From contig NZ_QFWT01000010.1 in NCBI RefSeq assembly GCF_003144035.1, forward strand, positions 145,921-209,920: 64,000 nt of DNA. The letters are read 5' to 3'. Positions 19,026-28,383 of the stretch are shown here, one piece after another (positions within the stretch are counted from its first letter, which is position 1; each line of letters begins with the position of its first letter). Position numbers and translations under genes: made by a program. Below the pieces are notes generated by a model, which worked only from the letters and a program-made list of their open reading frames with translations, did no database searches and had not been told where the DNA came from. This DNA is from Vibrio albus. Its GTDB lineage: Bacteria; Pseudomonadota; Gammaproteobacteria; Enterobacterales; Vibrionaceae.

Positions 19026-20174
19026 TCACGCACTTATTTCTATGTCGGTTTTTGGAATGCAGCAACAAGCCAGAACCCGGCCCGCCTTTCTGTCGACATC
19101 CCATAGTCCCGGAGCGTCAGGCTGATGAACCTCACCGGACTCAAGTTTAACCATACAGGCACCACAGATACCGGCACGACAACTGTTCATAATAGGCAGG
19201 CCGTTTTTCTCTGCCTGCTCTAACACTGTCTCCGTATTATTACCTTCGAATACATTGCTATTAATACTGACCGTCAGCGCACGGTTTTCCTGAGCCAGCT
19301 TTGATGGTTCTTTCTGTTCTGCTGTTACTTTCTTTGATGCCTTATCTTCGTACTTCACTTTCGGTTGTGTTTCCAAAACTTCTATCACATCGCCGGCACG
19401 GATCACCCCTTCGTTTTTGGCCACCATATTCTGGCCGAAGAAAGTGCCGCCCTGTTCGTTCGCCCGAAAAGTCAATAGGGTTTTAAGGGGCTCTTTAGAC
19501 ACCCGAAAAGTCCCCTTTTCCGTATCTACCGTTGTCAGAATGCAACGCTCACATGGCTTAACAATTTCAAATTCTACTTCGCCTATGCGTATGCGTTTCC
19601 AGCCGTCCTCAATAAATGGCTCATCACCAGAAACCACCAGGTTAGGACGAAACTGAGCCATCATATGGTTTTCGGAACTACGCCGGTTAAGCTCATCCAA
19701 CGATGCCTCACTAATAACCAATAACGGATAGCCATCAGCAAAACTCACGTTATGCCCAATCTTTTCTCTTACGCGGTTAGACTGTTCTCCGCAAAACAGT
19801 AACTGTACGGGTTGTTCCAGAATCCCGCTAAACCATACGTTTGCTTCTTCCGTTGTGGTATAAGCCATAAAAGCGTCTTTCCACACGGTTGCATCGGCCT
19901 CTTTCATGTCGAAATCGGCGTAGTTAAGTTTCAGGGGCTGCTGATCTTCGTAACTTAGAACCATCCCCATGGCCGTCAGTGTCGCTGAAACTTTAACCAT
20001 TTTGGGGTGCTTTCGCGCCGTCACCATACTTCCGTCATGAAGTGCCAGCATAAAGCGGCGATCAAAGACCAGTCCCTGCTTCTCCACCCAAGCAGAGGAC
20101 AGGCTGATTCCTGCAATGGATTTAACCGGAAATAGATTAATTTGCGATAAGGTTACTGGCTGTTGTGCTGACAT
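19026..20174 (-). CDS. MOSC domain protein with C-terminal [2Fe-2S] ferredoxin (YcbX-like)
   Basis: The 382-residue protein has a MOSC N-terminal beta barrel (SQINLFPVKSIAGISL), a MOSC domain around 110-260 with the conserved Cys in CERCILTTVD, and a ferredoxin domain at about 296-382 with CRAGICGAC and a final Cys in LACCC. This is the architecture of E. coli YcbX, part of the molybdenum-dependent N-hydroxylated base and amine detoxification system. It should bind Moco through the MOSC cysteine. It is monocistronic and divergent from pyrC. Confidence 0.9.
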   Translation of the reverse strand: MSAQQPVTLSQINLFPVKSIAGISLSSAWVEKQGLVFDRRFMLALHDGSMVTARKHPKMVKVSATLTAMGMVLSYEDQQPLKLNYADFDMKEADATVWKDAFMAYTTTEEANVWFSGILEQPVQLLFCGEQSNRVREKIGHNVSFADGYPLLVISEASLDELNRRSSENHMMAQFRPNLVVSGDEPFIEDGWKRIRIGEVEFEIVKPCERCILTTVDTEKGTFRVSKEPLKTLLTFRANEQGGTFFGQNMVAKNEGVIRAGDVIEVLETQPKVKYEDKASKKVTAEQKEPSKLAQENRALTVSINSNVFEGNNTETVLEQAEKNGLPIMNSCRAGICGACMVKLESGEVHQPDAPGLWDVDRKAGRVLACCCIPKTDIEISA

Positions 20175-20344
20175 AGTTTCTCACTGTGCTTATCGAATAT
20201 AAGTCGGAATGACCGCAATTGGCTACCGGATAGCCCTTACGACGGAAAGCTTACAAACTTCGTTCCTTATTGTCATGCTTTTCATCGTAAGTAACAGATA
20301 ATGGATGAAATGAACCCTGATTTTTACTATCATCCTGTCGCCGC

Positions 20345-20360
20345 ATGAAATCGTTTGCGG
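20345..20360 (+). promoter_or_regulatory. Possible PurR-type operator upstream of pyrC
   Basis: ATGAAATCGTTTGCGG matches the enterobacterial PurR box ACGCAAACGTTTGCGT at 11-12 of 16 positions. E. coli pyrC is known to be PurR-repressed, so the position 38 bases before the start is sensible. The left half is weak. Confidence 0.4.
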
Positions 20361-20397
20361 TACTCAGGAATTATTGAACATAAGGTGGGAACTTTAA

Positions 20398-21426
20398 ATG
20401 ACAACACTTACGATTACTCGCCCCGACGACTGGCACGTTCACTTACGCGATGGCGACGTACTTGCCGACACTGTCCGGGATATCAGCCGCTACAACGGCC
20501 GTGCGATCATCATGCCTAACACCATCCCACCTATTACTGATACCGCAATGGCTCTGGATTATTACCAGCGTATTATGGCCCAACAGCCAGCAGAAACGTT
20601 TCAGCCTTTGATGACGCTTTATCTTACTGATAACACAACACCAGAAGAAATCCACAAAGCGAAGGCTTCAGGAAAAGTCTTTGCGGCAAAACTGTATCCG
20701 GCTGGCGCAACGACAAACTCAGACTCCGGCGTGACTACTATCGAAAACATGTACCCTGTATTCGAAGCCATGGAAGAAGCCGGTATGCTGTTGCTTATTC
20801 ATGGTGAAGTGACAACACACGACATTGATATTTTTGACCGGGAAAAGGTATTTCTGGAAACGGTACTGGCACCTATTGTTAAAGCATTCCCGAAACTGAA
20901 AATTGTATCTGAGCATATTACCACTGCTGATGCCGTTGAATTTGTGAAAAACGCCGGCGACAACGTTGCTGCGACTATCACGGCTCACCACCTGCTGTTT
21001 AACCGTAACCATATGCTGGTTGGCGGAATTAAACCTCACTTCTATTGCCTGCCAATCTTGAAGCGTAATATCCACCAGCAAGCACTGATCGAAGCCGCCA
21101 CCAGCGGGAATAAAAAATTCTTCCTGGGTACAGACTCAGCCCCGCATGCCAAAGGACGTAAAGAGTCCAGCTGTGGCTGTGCGGGTTCTTACACCGCTCA
21201 TGCTTCTCTTGAATTGTATGCAGAAGCTTTCGAAGCAGCAGGAAAGCTGGAAAACCTTGAAGCATTTGCTTCTTTCAACGGTGCAGACTTCTACGGCCTG
21301 CCTCGAAATAGTGACACGGTCACGCTAGTTAAAGAAGAATGGTCGGTGCCTGAGTCAATGCCATTTGGATCTGACACCGTTGTTCCTATCCGTGGTGGCG
21401 AAACCATTAGCTGGAAGGTTAAATAA
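20398..21426 (+). CDS. pyrC: Dihydroorotase
   Basis: The 342-residue protein has zinc ligands H13 and H15 in WHVHLRDGD, the carboxylated lysine K98 in [14 protein letters not shown], later histidine blocks (HGEV, SEHITT), and the [11 protein letters not shown] active-site Asp block. It is the class II, single-domain type, with typical length. It cyclises carbamoyl aspartate to dihydroorotate in pyrimidine synthesis. Confidence 0.97.
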   Translation: MTTLTITRPDDWHVHLRDGDVLADTVRDISRYNGRAIIMPNTIPPITDTAMALDYYQRIMAQQPAETFQPLMTLYLTDNTTPEEIHKAKASGKVFAAKLYPAGATTNSDSGVTTIENMYPVFEAMEEAGMLLLIHGEVTTHDIDIFDREKVFLETVLAPIVKAFPKLKIVSEHITTADAVEFVKNAGDNVAATITAHHLLFNRNHMLVGGIKPHFYCLPILKRNIHQQALIEAATSGNKKFFLGTDSAPHAKGRKESSCGCAGSYTAHASLELYAEAFEAAGKLENLEAFASFNGADFYGLPRNSDTVTLVKEEWSVPESMPFGSDTVVPIRGGETISWKVK

Positions 21427-21448
21427 GCCTCAAACCCTGAATAAAGAT

Positions 21449-21485
21449 AAGCCTGGCTGTTTTAGAATAGCCAGGCTTTATTATT
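21449..21485 (+). terminator. Rho-independent terminator of pyrC
   Basis: Ten-pair stem AAGCCTGGCT / AGCCAGGCTT with a ten-base loop, followed by TTATTATTT. Confidence 0.85.
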
Positions 21486-21499
21486 TCTGAAGCTTTTTG

Positions 21500-21553
21500 T
21501 TTCTACTGTACTCTTTATTTCTACTGCACTTTTTATTTCTACTGCACTCTGTT
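21500..21553. repeat. Three 18-bp tandem repeats at the end of the AraC gene
   Basis: Units beginning TTTCTACTG start at 21500, 21518 and 21536. The last overlaps the 3' end and TAG stop of the minus-strand AraC gene, so the gene end has been duplicated twice downstream, each copy carrying a stop in the same frame. Confidence 0.8.
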
Positions 21554-22438
21554 TTTATACTGCTCTGGTGTCTCACCTGCATATTTTTTGAACATAGCGA
21601 TAAACGGGCTTGCCTGCTTGTATCTCAGGGTTAACGCCACTTCCTTTACCGACATCCCCTTTTTCAGCAGTGTCATTGAGTGCAGATATCTTGCACGGAT
21701 CCGCCATTCTGTAAAACTCATCCCCAGCTCATTATGACAATGCCGGGCCAGCGTTCTTTCCGTTGTATGAACCCTGCTTGCCCATTCGCTTAACGGAGTA
21801 TCATCCGTAGGATCCTCTTCCAGTGCTAACAAAATCGGAAGCAAGGTTTTATGACTGGTCGTCGGCAGAAAATGTTGCTGTTCCTGACTGATAGCCAGTT
21901 GATCCAGAAGCACATTGGCCAGCCGTTGATCGGGAATAGACTCTGCCACGGTAACTGAGCGTTGACGAAAATCATCAATGATTGCGGACACAATGGGCGT
22001 AACACTGACAAGACAAGTATAAGGAGGCAGAGACTGCGCTTTATCCGCGTTGATATTGATAGAGCAATAATTCAGGGGCTTGCGGTTATAACTATAATGC
22101 TGAATCCCGGCAGGAACCCAAATAGCCAGATGAGGTGGAGCAATAAAGCGCATTCCCTCAGCGTTCAGCTCTAAAGTCCCCCCGTTGATTACCTGTAATT
22201 GTCCCCAGGGGTGCGAATGCAAACGGGTTTCCGTATTCGACTGGAAAGCGTCAAAATTCATAAACACATCAGAAGGCGCGTTTTCAATTTCAAGCGATGG
22301 ATGAATAGTTTTGGACTTTTTCAAGATATTGGCTTGTACTTTCAGGTTGTTGACTTCTACTAGGTCAGCGGTAGGTAAGATTCTAGCAAATTGACCGTAA
22401 AATTCCGATAACTCGATATCACCTTCTAATTGACTCAA
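21539..22438 (-). CDS. AraC-family transcriptional regulator with cupin sensor domain
   Basis: The 299-codon frame opens with TTG at 22438 right after an in-frame TAG; the first ATG is about 59 codons later at 22261, and neither start has a clear ribosome site, so the start is uncertain. HSHPWGQLQVINGGTL marks the AraC ligand-binding cupin, and the last 100 residues form the two helix-turn-helix units (LSEWASRVHTTERTLARHC, MSVKEVALTLRYKQASPFIAMFKKY). It is divergent from the DUF4382 lipoprotein gene about 40 bases away, a possible target. Confidence 0.85.
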   Translation of the reverse strand: MSQLEGDIELSEFYGQFARILPTADLVEVNNLKVQANILKKSKTIHPSLEIENAPSDVFMNFDAFQSNTETRLHSHPWGQLQVINGGTLELNAEGMRFIAPPHLAIWVPAGIQHYSYNRKPLNYCSININADKAQSLPPYTCLVSVTPIVSAIIDDFRQRSVTVAESIPDQRLANVLLDQLAISQEQQHFLPTTSHKTLLPILLALEEDPTDDTPLSEWASRVHTTERTLARHCHNELGMSFTEWRIRARYLHSMTLLKKGMSVKEVALTLRYKQASPFIAMFKKYAGETPEQYKNRVQ

Positions 22439-22478
22439 CTATAATTATTGATAACACAATCAATAAGGAAGTTCGATT

Positions 22479-23528
22479 ATGCGCTCTTCAATAGTATTTC
22501 CAAGCTTAAGTATACTGGCACTTGCTCTTAGTGGCTGTGGCGGTGGCGATTCAGATAGCAGCAGCGCCATGGTATCCTTCTCCGTCGCCGATGCTCCGGT
22601 TGATGATGTAAAAGCCGTATGGGTAACACTTGAATCCGTTACACTGACTGATACCAGTGATGACACAAACTCGCACACTCTGGTCATTAACAACAGCGAC
22701 GGCGATCCGGAGCCCTTGCTCATCAACCTGAAAGACTATCAGGACGGGGCTAAAAAGCTGATTATCAGTGATGCTGAAGTCGCATTGGGGGATTATAACC
22801 TGACCTTAAACACCTATGGCTGTCCGCAAAGTGCAAATGGTACAGGCTCAACCAACGACTGCTGGGTAGTGGAAAATGACGACACTATCTATCCCCTGAA
22901 AACCCCGAGTAATAAGTTAAAACTGGGTTCTTTTAGTGTCAGTCAGGAAGGTACACAGGCTTATACCATCGACTTTAACTTGCGCTCTGCGCTGGTCAAC
23001 AATGGTGGTGGTGATAACTACAACCTGAAGCCTCACGGCATTACCATTGTCGATAATTTTACTCTGGGCAAAATTTCAGCAACGGTAACAGATACTCTGT
23101 TTAACCTTGCAGATGATACCTGTACCGCAGGGACTGGCAATGCGCTTTACCTGTATCAGGGCTGGCACAGTACTTCAGGTATTCTGGATGTGACTTTAGG
23201 TGATGAATTTGATCCGGACGTCGATACCGATATCGCTGAAGACGTTCTGATGCCTTACGCATCAAAACTGGTCACTACAGCATCTGAATCCACTCCGGAA
23301 GGTGACGTTCCGGTAGAATATGTATTCGCCAATCTTCCTGAAGGAAATTATACCTTAGCGTTCAGTTGTAGTGATGCGGGCTACGCTCAAAACGGCGATC
23401 CCAGCAACGGTGACAGTGCTGAATACTATGATCAGATTACCATCGCTAATCCGACCGAGCAGTGGGTAGAGCTCAGCGTCAGTTATGATCAGACCGCTGC
23501 CCATGCCTTTGATGTTTCGGCACTTTAA
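22479..23528 (+). CDS. DUF4382 family lipoprotein
   Basis: The 349-residue protein starts behind AAGGAAG. It has a lipoprotein signal peptide with box LALSGC (Cys about residue 20), a Gly/Asp/Ser linker, then the DUF4382 domain (VSFSVADAPVDDVKAVWVTLESVTL) and a second acidic beta-rich region to the C-terminus. It is expected to be membrane-anchored and surface or periplasm exposed. The function is unknown. The high Asp/Thr content and low Lys fit an exported marine protein. Confidence 0.85.
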   Translation: MRSSIVFPSLSILALALSGCGGGDSDSSSAMVSFSVADAPVDDVKAVWVTLESVTLTDTSDDTNSHTLVINNSDGDPEPLLINLKDYQDGAKKLIISDAEVALGDYNLTLNTYGCPQSANGTGSTNDCWVVENDDTIYPLKTPSNKLKLGSFSVSQEGTQAYTIDFNLRSALVNNGGGDNYNLKPHGITIVDNFTLGKISATVTDTLFNLADDTCTAGTGNALYLYQGWHSTSGILDVTLGDEFDPDVDTDIAEDVLMPYASKLVTTASESTPEGDVPVEYVFANLPEGNYTLAFSCSDAGYAQNGDPSNGDSAEYYDQITIANPTEQWVELSVSYDQTAAHAFDVSAL

Positions 23529-23539
23529 ATAGTAAATAA

Positions 23540-23585
23540 AAAGGCAGGAAAGGGTAATACTGATATATTACTTTTTCCTGCCTTT
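23540..23585. terminator. Long bidirectional terminator hairpin
   Basis: AAAGGCAGGAAA and TTTCCTGCCTTT form the base of a roughly 20-pair stem that serves both the lipoprotein gene and the convergent small gene. Confidence 0.85.
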
Positions 23586-23622
23586 CAGCATCCTATTCAC
23601 TATACGTGAAAGGATATCGATT

Positions 23623-23754
23623 TTACTTAAAGAAAGCCTTAACTTTTGAGAAAAAAGACTTCTTCTTTGGCTGTGCTTTGCCGTACATCATTTCATGCAG
23701 CATCTCATTCGCAACAACCTGACTTACATAAACAGCACCAAGTTCAAAACTCAT
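23623..23754 (-). CDS. 43-residue small protein with basic C-terminal tail
   Basis: The ORF starts at ATG 23754 with a strong AGGTGAGG ribosome site and stops at TAA 23623. It reads MSFELGAVYVSQVVANEMLH at the start and continues to a Lys-rich tail (PKKKSFFSKVKAFFK). An N-terminal hydrophobic or amphipathic segment followed by a basic amphipathic tail suggests membrane association. Good ribosome site and flanking terminator support a real gene. The family is unknown to me. Confidence 0.65.
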   Translation of the reverse strand: MSFELGAVYVSQVVANEMLHEMMYGKAQPKKKSFFSKVKAFFK

Positions 23755-23894
23755 AGCACACCTCACCTTTTGTAATAAATTTTCTTTATGAGGTAATTGT
23801 ACGACAAAAAATCACAAAAACAAGATATATATCACACTTTTTATGTAATAAACTTTCTTGTTAGTGTTGCATATCGATATAAGAAGCGGCTGCC

Positions 23895-24854
23895 TCAACG
23901 ACGGTTAGTCACTGAATCGCGAGAAACCAAACGCCCCGAAATCAACGGCTGCTCGCGAACCGGTCTCCCTTCCAGACAAGCATCTAATTGTTCCATGGCC
24001 ACATCGACTAATTGCTGAGACGGATAGCTGATACAGCTTAAAGACGGAGAAAGCTGGCTGGCCAGCGGAGAATCTTCCAGAGACATAATGGACACTTCCT
24101 GAGGCGTCGCCAGATTAAAGTCCCGGAATAAACGCATCGCAACGGCAGCCTGACTGTCGCGCATCACAATCAGTGCGGTAAAAGGATGGTAACTGTTCAA
24201 CAGGGTCATAATCGCCTGCTCACTGTTATTATTTGCCCGGACAATAAGCTGACGGTTTACCGGTATCGATGAGTTTTGCAGTGCAGTCTTATACCCTTCA
24301 AGTACCTGATGAGAAGCGTAGCTGTCGTCATCCACGACGACAGCAATACTGGTATGCCCTTTACTGGTCAGAAAACGGCAAGCACTTTCACAGGCAAAAT
24401 TAAAATCATAACCAATGCTTCTGTGATCATCATTTGCCCGACTGTCTATTGCAATCACTTTCTCATCTGCGGATTCAGGTAGGTCACCACCAATGGCAAT
24501 GATCACGTCACAGTAGCGTTGTTTAAGCTCATCAATCAGTCGATCATATTCATCTTTATTGTCAGCAAAATGCACCAGCATATGCTTACCCTTTTCTTTT
24601 AGGGATTTAGCCAAAAGAGGAAGATACGTCGATACCTGACCGGCATCTGTAGAAGAAAGGATCACACCAATATAATCTGAACTTTGGTTTGCCAATGCCT
24701 GCGCGGCGACATTTGGCCGATAGTTCAGCTCTTCTGCTGCACGAAGCACCGCATCACGGCTTGCAGATTTCACCCCCCGGCTACCGCTGAATACGCGGGA
24801 AACTGTTGCCTTGGAAACATTGGCCAGTTTGGATACATCAGTAATGGTTGCCAT
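23895..24854 (-). CDS. LacI-family regulator of the beta-glucoside PTS locus
   Basis: The 319-residue protein has the LacI helix-turn-helix at residues 1-27 (TITDVSKLANVSKATVSRVF), the hinge helix NYRPNVAAQALANQ, and a periplasmic-binding-protein-like sensor domain. It would repress in the absence of a phosphorylated sugar or similar inducer. A GGGAAAACGGTTCCC site lies 56 bases upstream of its start, and related sites lie in the EIIB/EIIC divergent promoter region, supporting autoregulation and control of that operon. Confidence 0.9.
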   Translation of the reverse strand: MATITDVSKLANVSKATVSRVFSGSRGVKSASRDAVLRAAEELNYRPNVAAQALANQSSDYIGVILSSTDAGQVSTYLPLLAKSLKEKGKHMLVHFADNKDEYDRLIDELKQRYCDVIIAIGGDLPESADEKVIAIDSRANDDHRSIGYDFNFACESACRFLTSKGHTSIAVVVDDDSYASHQVLEGYKTALQNSSIPVNRQLIVRANNNSEQAIMTLLNSYHPFTALIVMRDSQAAVAMRLFRDFNLATPQEVSIMSLEDSPLASQLSPSLSCISYPSQQLVDVAMEQLDACLEGRPVREQPLISGRLVSRDSVTNRR

Positions 24855-24909
24855 GAAAAATCACCGGAAGTTATTTGCTATTAAGTCGGTACAGAAACCT
24901 TATCCATAA

Positions 24910-24924
24910 GGGAAAACGGTTCCC
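24910..24924. promoter_or_regulatory. LacI-type operator upstream of the regulator gene
   Basis: GGGAAAACGGTTCCC is a near-palindrome with the CGGTT core seen in the operators at 28744 and 28957. Its place upstream of the regulator gene fits autorepression. Confidence 0.7.
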
Positions 24925-25029
24925 GTTTGTTTCATTATTTTACCTTTTCCTGATTGATGCACAAGAATGAATTAACCCGCATCTGTTATTCCATTAGCTC
25001 ATATCATTAATTCGGCAAAACACATCAGT

Positions 25030-25078
25030 TCTGCAAAACAAAAGAAGCAGCAGCCAAAATAAGGCTGGGGCTGCTGCT
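25030..25078 (-). terminator. Terminator of the beta-glucoside PTS operon
   Basis: On the minus strand AGCAGCAGCC pairs with GGCTGCTGCT, followed by TTCTTTTGTTTTG. It lies just after the EIIA stop. Confidence 0.8.
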
Positions 25079-25104
25079 AAGATAGTCAGGAGTGACTATT
25101 CCGG

Positions 25105-25419
25105 TTAGGCTGTAACGCGCTTATGCAGCTCAATCAGTTCCGACACCAATTCCTTCGCCAGCATGGATGTCATCAGGTGATCCTGAGCATGAACCATGAC
25201 CAGCGTCATTTTGGTTTTTCCGGTTCCCTCATCAGCTTCGATCAGTTTCGTCTGGACCAAATGTGCCTGATTGGCAAATTCCTGAGCTTCCTGCATCAGG
25301 CCTTCCGCCTCAATAAACTCTCCGTTTTTAGCATGACGCAGCGCCTCGTAGCACAAGCTACGGGACTGTCCCGCATTGATGATAATACCCATCACCTGCT
25401 CTTCTAAATCCATCTCCAT
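25105..25419 (-). CDS. PTS lactose/cellobiose-family EIIA
   Basis: The frame opens earlier, but ATG 25419 has GGGAGAGAG upstream, giving 104 residues, the family's normal size. The phosphorylated histidine is H77 in VHAQDHL. The protein is a helical trimer in this family and passes phosphate from HPr to EIIB. It is the last gene of the operon with GH1, EIIC and EIIB; seventeen bases of low spacing (25420-25468 region) separate it from the glycosidase. Confidence 0.92.
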   Translation of the reverse strand: MEMDLEEQVMGIIINAGQSRSLCYEALRHAKNGEFIEAEGLMQEAQEFANQAHLVQTKLIEADEGTGKTKMTLVMVHAQDHLMTSMLAKELVSELIELHKRVTA

Positions 25420-25468
25420 TACTCTCTCCCGATAAAAACTATAAAAAATCAATCAAAAACGCTATAAC

Positions 25469-26851
25469 TCAATTAAAACCATTATTTCTGGACACTTCTG
25501 CATACCACTCGCCACTTTTCTTTACAGTACGAGCCTGGGTGGTCAGGTTTAAGCGGTAGAACCCGTAACGGTTCTTATAGGCGTTAGACCAGGACCAGTT
25601 GTCAATAAATGTCCACAAGTGGTAACCAAAACAGTTCGAGCCTTCCTGGATACCTTTATGCAGCCACTTCAGGTGCTCTTTAATAAAATCGATTCGATAG
25701 TCATCCTGAATCTGACCATCTTTGACAAACTTTTCCTCCCCCTCGACACCCATGCCATTTTCTGAAATGTAACAAGGCAGGTTTCCGTAATTTTCCCGCA
25801 GATTAGTCAGAATATCGTAAACCCCCTTCTCATAGATTTCCCAGCCACGGTGCGGATTCATCTTACGACCCGGCATTTCGTAGTAATCGAAGAACCATTC
25901 AGGCATAAATAGCGCGTCAGGATGAACCGCATTTTCACGGGCTTTCACTCTGCGAGGCTGATAGTAGTTAATACCCAACATATCGACCTTACCAGATGCA
26001 ATCAGCTCACAATCTCCGTCTTCAAACTGAGGTAACTGCTCATACTGCTTAAGTAACTCCATCAGTTCCTGCGGATATTCCCCTTTCACAGCCGGGTCTA
26101 GGAAACTGCGGTTAAACATCAGATCACAGATATTGGCCGCCTTGAGATCCGCCTCATTCTCAGAACGCGGATACGATGGCGTCAGGTTCAGAATAATGCC
26201 GATCTGCCCATCCTGTTCCATTGCTTTGTATCGACTAACCGCCTTGGCATGAGCCAGAATGGTATGAAAAGCCACTGTCGCAGCGCGACGGAAATCCACC
26301 ACATTCGGATAGTGGAAATCGTAAAGATAGCCACCTTCAACAGGCACAACTGGCTCGTTAAAGGTAAACCAGTATTTCACACGGTCACCGAACAACTTAA
26401 AACAGGTCTCAGCGTAATCAGCATAAGCTTCAAGCACTTCTCTGCTTTCAAATCCCCCCATATTTTGCATCGCCATCGGCATATCAAAATGGAAAAGACA
26501 GATAAAAGGCTCTACCCCCTGCACGATCAGCTCGTTGATCATCTTATTATAGAAATCAACAGCTTCAGGGTTCACTTCTCCTGTACCATCCGGAATAAGA
26601 CGAGACCAGGATATAGAGGTTCGAAAACTGTTATGTCCAATATCCTTCATTAACTGAATGTCAGACTTGTAGTTCGCATAAAAGGTCGACGCCTCTGTCG
26701 CAGGAACACTATGATGAAAGCGATTTGGTTCAGTTTTAAACCAGTGGTCCCAGATGTTTTCGCCTTTACCACCTTCAAACGCGGCACCTTCGCTCTGTGT
26801 CGCAGAGGAAGCACTCCCCCAGTAAAAATTGTCAGGAAATTGATATTGCAT
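25469..26851 (-). CDS. GH1 6-phospho-beta-glucosidase
   Basis: The 460-residue glycoside hydrolase has the family 1 N-terminal block FPDNFYWGSASSATQSEG, the acid/base Glu in TFNEPVV near residue 165, and the nucleophile Glu in ISENGMG near 358. With PTS genes on both sides it should cut phosphorylated cellobiose or another aryl/alkyl beta-glucoside into glucose and glucose-6-phosphate in the cytoplasm. 6-phospho specificity is inferred from context. Confidence 0.93.
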   Translation of the reverse strand: MQYQFPDNFYWGSASSATQSEGAAFEGGKGENIWDHWFKTEPNRFHHSVPATEASTFYANYKSDIQLMKDIGHNSFRTSISWSRLIPDGTGEVNPEAVDFYNKMINELIVQGVEPFICLFHFDMPMAMQNMGGFESREVLEAYADYAETCFKLFGDRVKYWFTFNEPVVPVEGGYLYDFHYPNVVDFRRAATVAFHTILAHAKAVSRYKAMEQDGQIGIILNLTPSYPRSENEADLKAANICDLMFNRSFLDPAVKGEYPQELMELLKQYEQLPQFEDGDCELIASGKVDMLGINYYQPRRVKARENAVHPDALFMPEWFFDYYEMPGRKMNPHRGWEIYEKGVYDILTNLRENYGNLPCYISENGMGVEGEEKFVKDGQIQDDYRIDFIKEHLKWLHKGIQEGSNCFGYHLWTFIDNWSWSNAYKNRYGFYRLNLTTQARTVKKSGEWYAEVSRNNGFN

Positions 26852-26860
26852 ACTATTTAT

Positions 26861-26932
26861 CTCAACTTAAAAATCTATATCTCAAATTAAAAATCGGTAT
26901 CTCAGATTAAACGTTTTGTCTCAGATTAGAGG
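26861..26932. repeat. Degenerate 20-bp tandem repeat upstream of the GH1 gene
   Basis: Units starting CTCAAMTTAAAAAT at 26861 and 26881, then CTCAGATTAAAC at 26901 and CTCAGATTAGAG at 26920, form 3.5 copies with period 20/20/19 in the EIIC-GH1 spacer. Confidence 0.75.
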
Positions 26933-26950
26933 GCAGGCAAAACCTGCCCT
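26930..26950 (-). terminator. Hairpin between EIIC and GH1
   Basis: AGGGCAGG / CCTGCCCT, an eight-pair stem with a five-base loop just after the EIIC stop. No long T-tract follows on the minus strand, so it may attenuate or process rather than fully stop transcription. Confidence 0.5.
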
Positions 26951-26967
26951 GTGTTGATATCAATAAA

Positions 26968-28290
26968 TTACGCAGTGACCGGCTTCGCGTCACCAGCCTG
27001 CTGCTCCTGCTCAGCTTCCTGTTCAAGAATTTGCTTCTCATACGCTTTCAGGAAGGGCAGATACATAAGTGCCGCAGTCGCCATACAGATAAGGCTCATA
27101 ATGACAGGACTGAATGCCCAGTTAGCCGCCCAGGATGCCCCGATAGGTCCCGGTGTTGTCCATGGTGTCAGTGATACCACTCGCTCAACCAGACCAAGAT
27201 CCGTAGCAAACCATGCCAGAACGGCGTTGATCATTGGTACCAGAATAAACGGCAGGAAGAAGACCGGGTTCATGATGATCGGCGCACCGAACAGAATCGG
27301 TTCGTTAATGTTAAAGATAGCTGGTACACTCCCCATCTTACCAATGGTACGCAGGTGAACAGCTTTACTGCGCATCAGCAAGATAGCCAGTGGTAACGTT
27401 GAACCCACGCCACCAATCAGCAGATAGTGATCCCAGAAACCCTGCATAAAGATATGAGGAATAACTTCGCCAGATGCAAACGCAGCCTGGTTTTCAGACA
27501 GGTTTGCCATCCAGAATGGGTTCATGATCCCAGTAACAATCAACGCACCGTGAATACCGGCAAACCAAAGTACCTGACAAACCAGCACAGCTAAAAGCAC
27601 CGCAGGTAATGAGTCAGAAGCCGCGACCAATGGCTGAATCAGCGCCATAATAGCCTGAGGAATAATCATACCAGTGGTACTTTCGATGAACAGGTTTAAA
27701 GGGTGCAGTGTCAGGATAATGGCCAGTACCGGAATTAAAATTTCAAATGAACGCGCTACGCCACTTGGCACTTCGGGTGGAAGCTTGATAGTGACATTAT
27801 TACGCTTCAGGTAAGCATAAACTTCTGTCGAATAAATAGCGGTAATAATGGCAGTGAAAATTCCCTGACCAGAGAAATACTGCATGGAAAGCTGACCGTC
27901 TTTTAAAGGTGCCGCAACCAGCAAGAATGCCATCAAAGATAGCAAACCCGTTGTTACCGGATCCAAATCGTGGTGACGGGCTAGGCTCGACGCAATACCA
28001 ACCGATATAAATATCGTCATGATACCCATACTCAGGTTAAATGGCAGCATTAGCTGTTCACGGTACATTTCTGAAAGGTCTAACCATCCTCTGGCAAATC
28101 CCCAGCTGGTATCCGGAGAAAAAGGAGGGAAAATAAACACCAGCATAAATGAACCGACAATCATAAACGGCAGTGCCGCAATAAAACCATCACGAATAGA
28201 AGTAATGTATTTTTGCTGTCCCAGCTTGCCCGCTATCGGGGTTACCTTATTTTCGATAACCCCAACCATACGGTCGTATAGAGTACTCAT
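26968..28290 (-). CDS. PTS cellobiose-type EIIC permease
   Basis: The 440-residue membrane protein has about ten hydrophobic segments and the family blocks IHGALIVTGIMNPFW and NINEPILFGAPIIMNPVFFLPF, with the conserved Asn-Glu near the sugar site. It moves the beta-glucoside across the inner membrane while EIIB phosphorylates it. It is the second gene of the minus-strand operon, after EIIB. Its C-terminus is charged (EQEAEQEQQAGDAK). Confidence 0.94.
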   Translation of the reverse strand: MSTLYDRMVGVIENKVTPIAGKLGQQKYITSIRDGFIAALPFMIVGSFMLVFIFPPFSPDTSWGFARGWLDLSEMYREQLMLPFNLSMGIMTIFISVGIASSLARHHDLDPVTTGLLSLMAFLLVAAPLKDGQLSMQYFSGQGIFTAIITAIYSTEVYAYLKRNNVTIKLPPEVPSGVARSFEILIPVLAIILTLHPLNLFIESTTGMIIPQAIMALIQPLVAASDSLPAVLLAVLVCQVLWFAGIHGALIVTGIMNPFWMANLSENQAAFASGEVIPHIFMQGFWDHYLLIGGVGSTLPLAILLMRSKAVHLRTIGKMGSVPAIFNINEPILFGAPIIMNPVFFLPFILVPMINAVLAWFATDLGLVERVVSLTPWTTPGPIGASWAANWAFSPVIMSLICMATAALMYLPFLKAYEKQILEQEAEQEQQAGDAKPVTA

Positions 28291-28383
28291 AATTCTGTTT
28301 CCCGTTGATTAAAAAATATTATAAAAGTTATAAGTCGGCGCTCACCGGCATTAACCCCGGCTATGCCTTTGAAAAAGTAAAAA

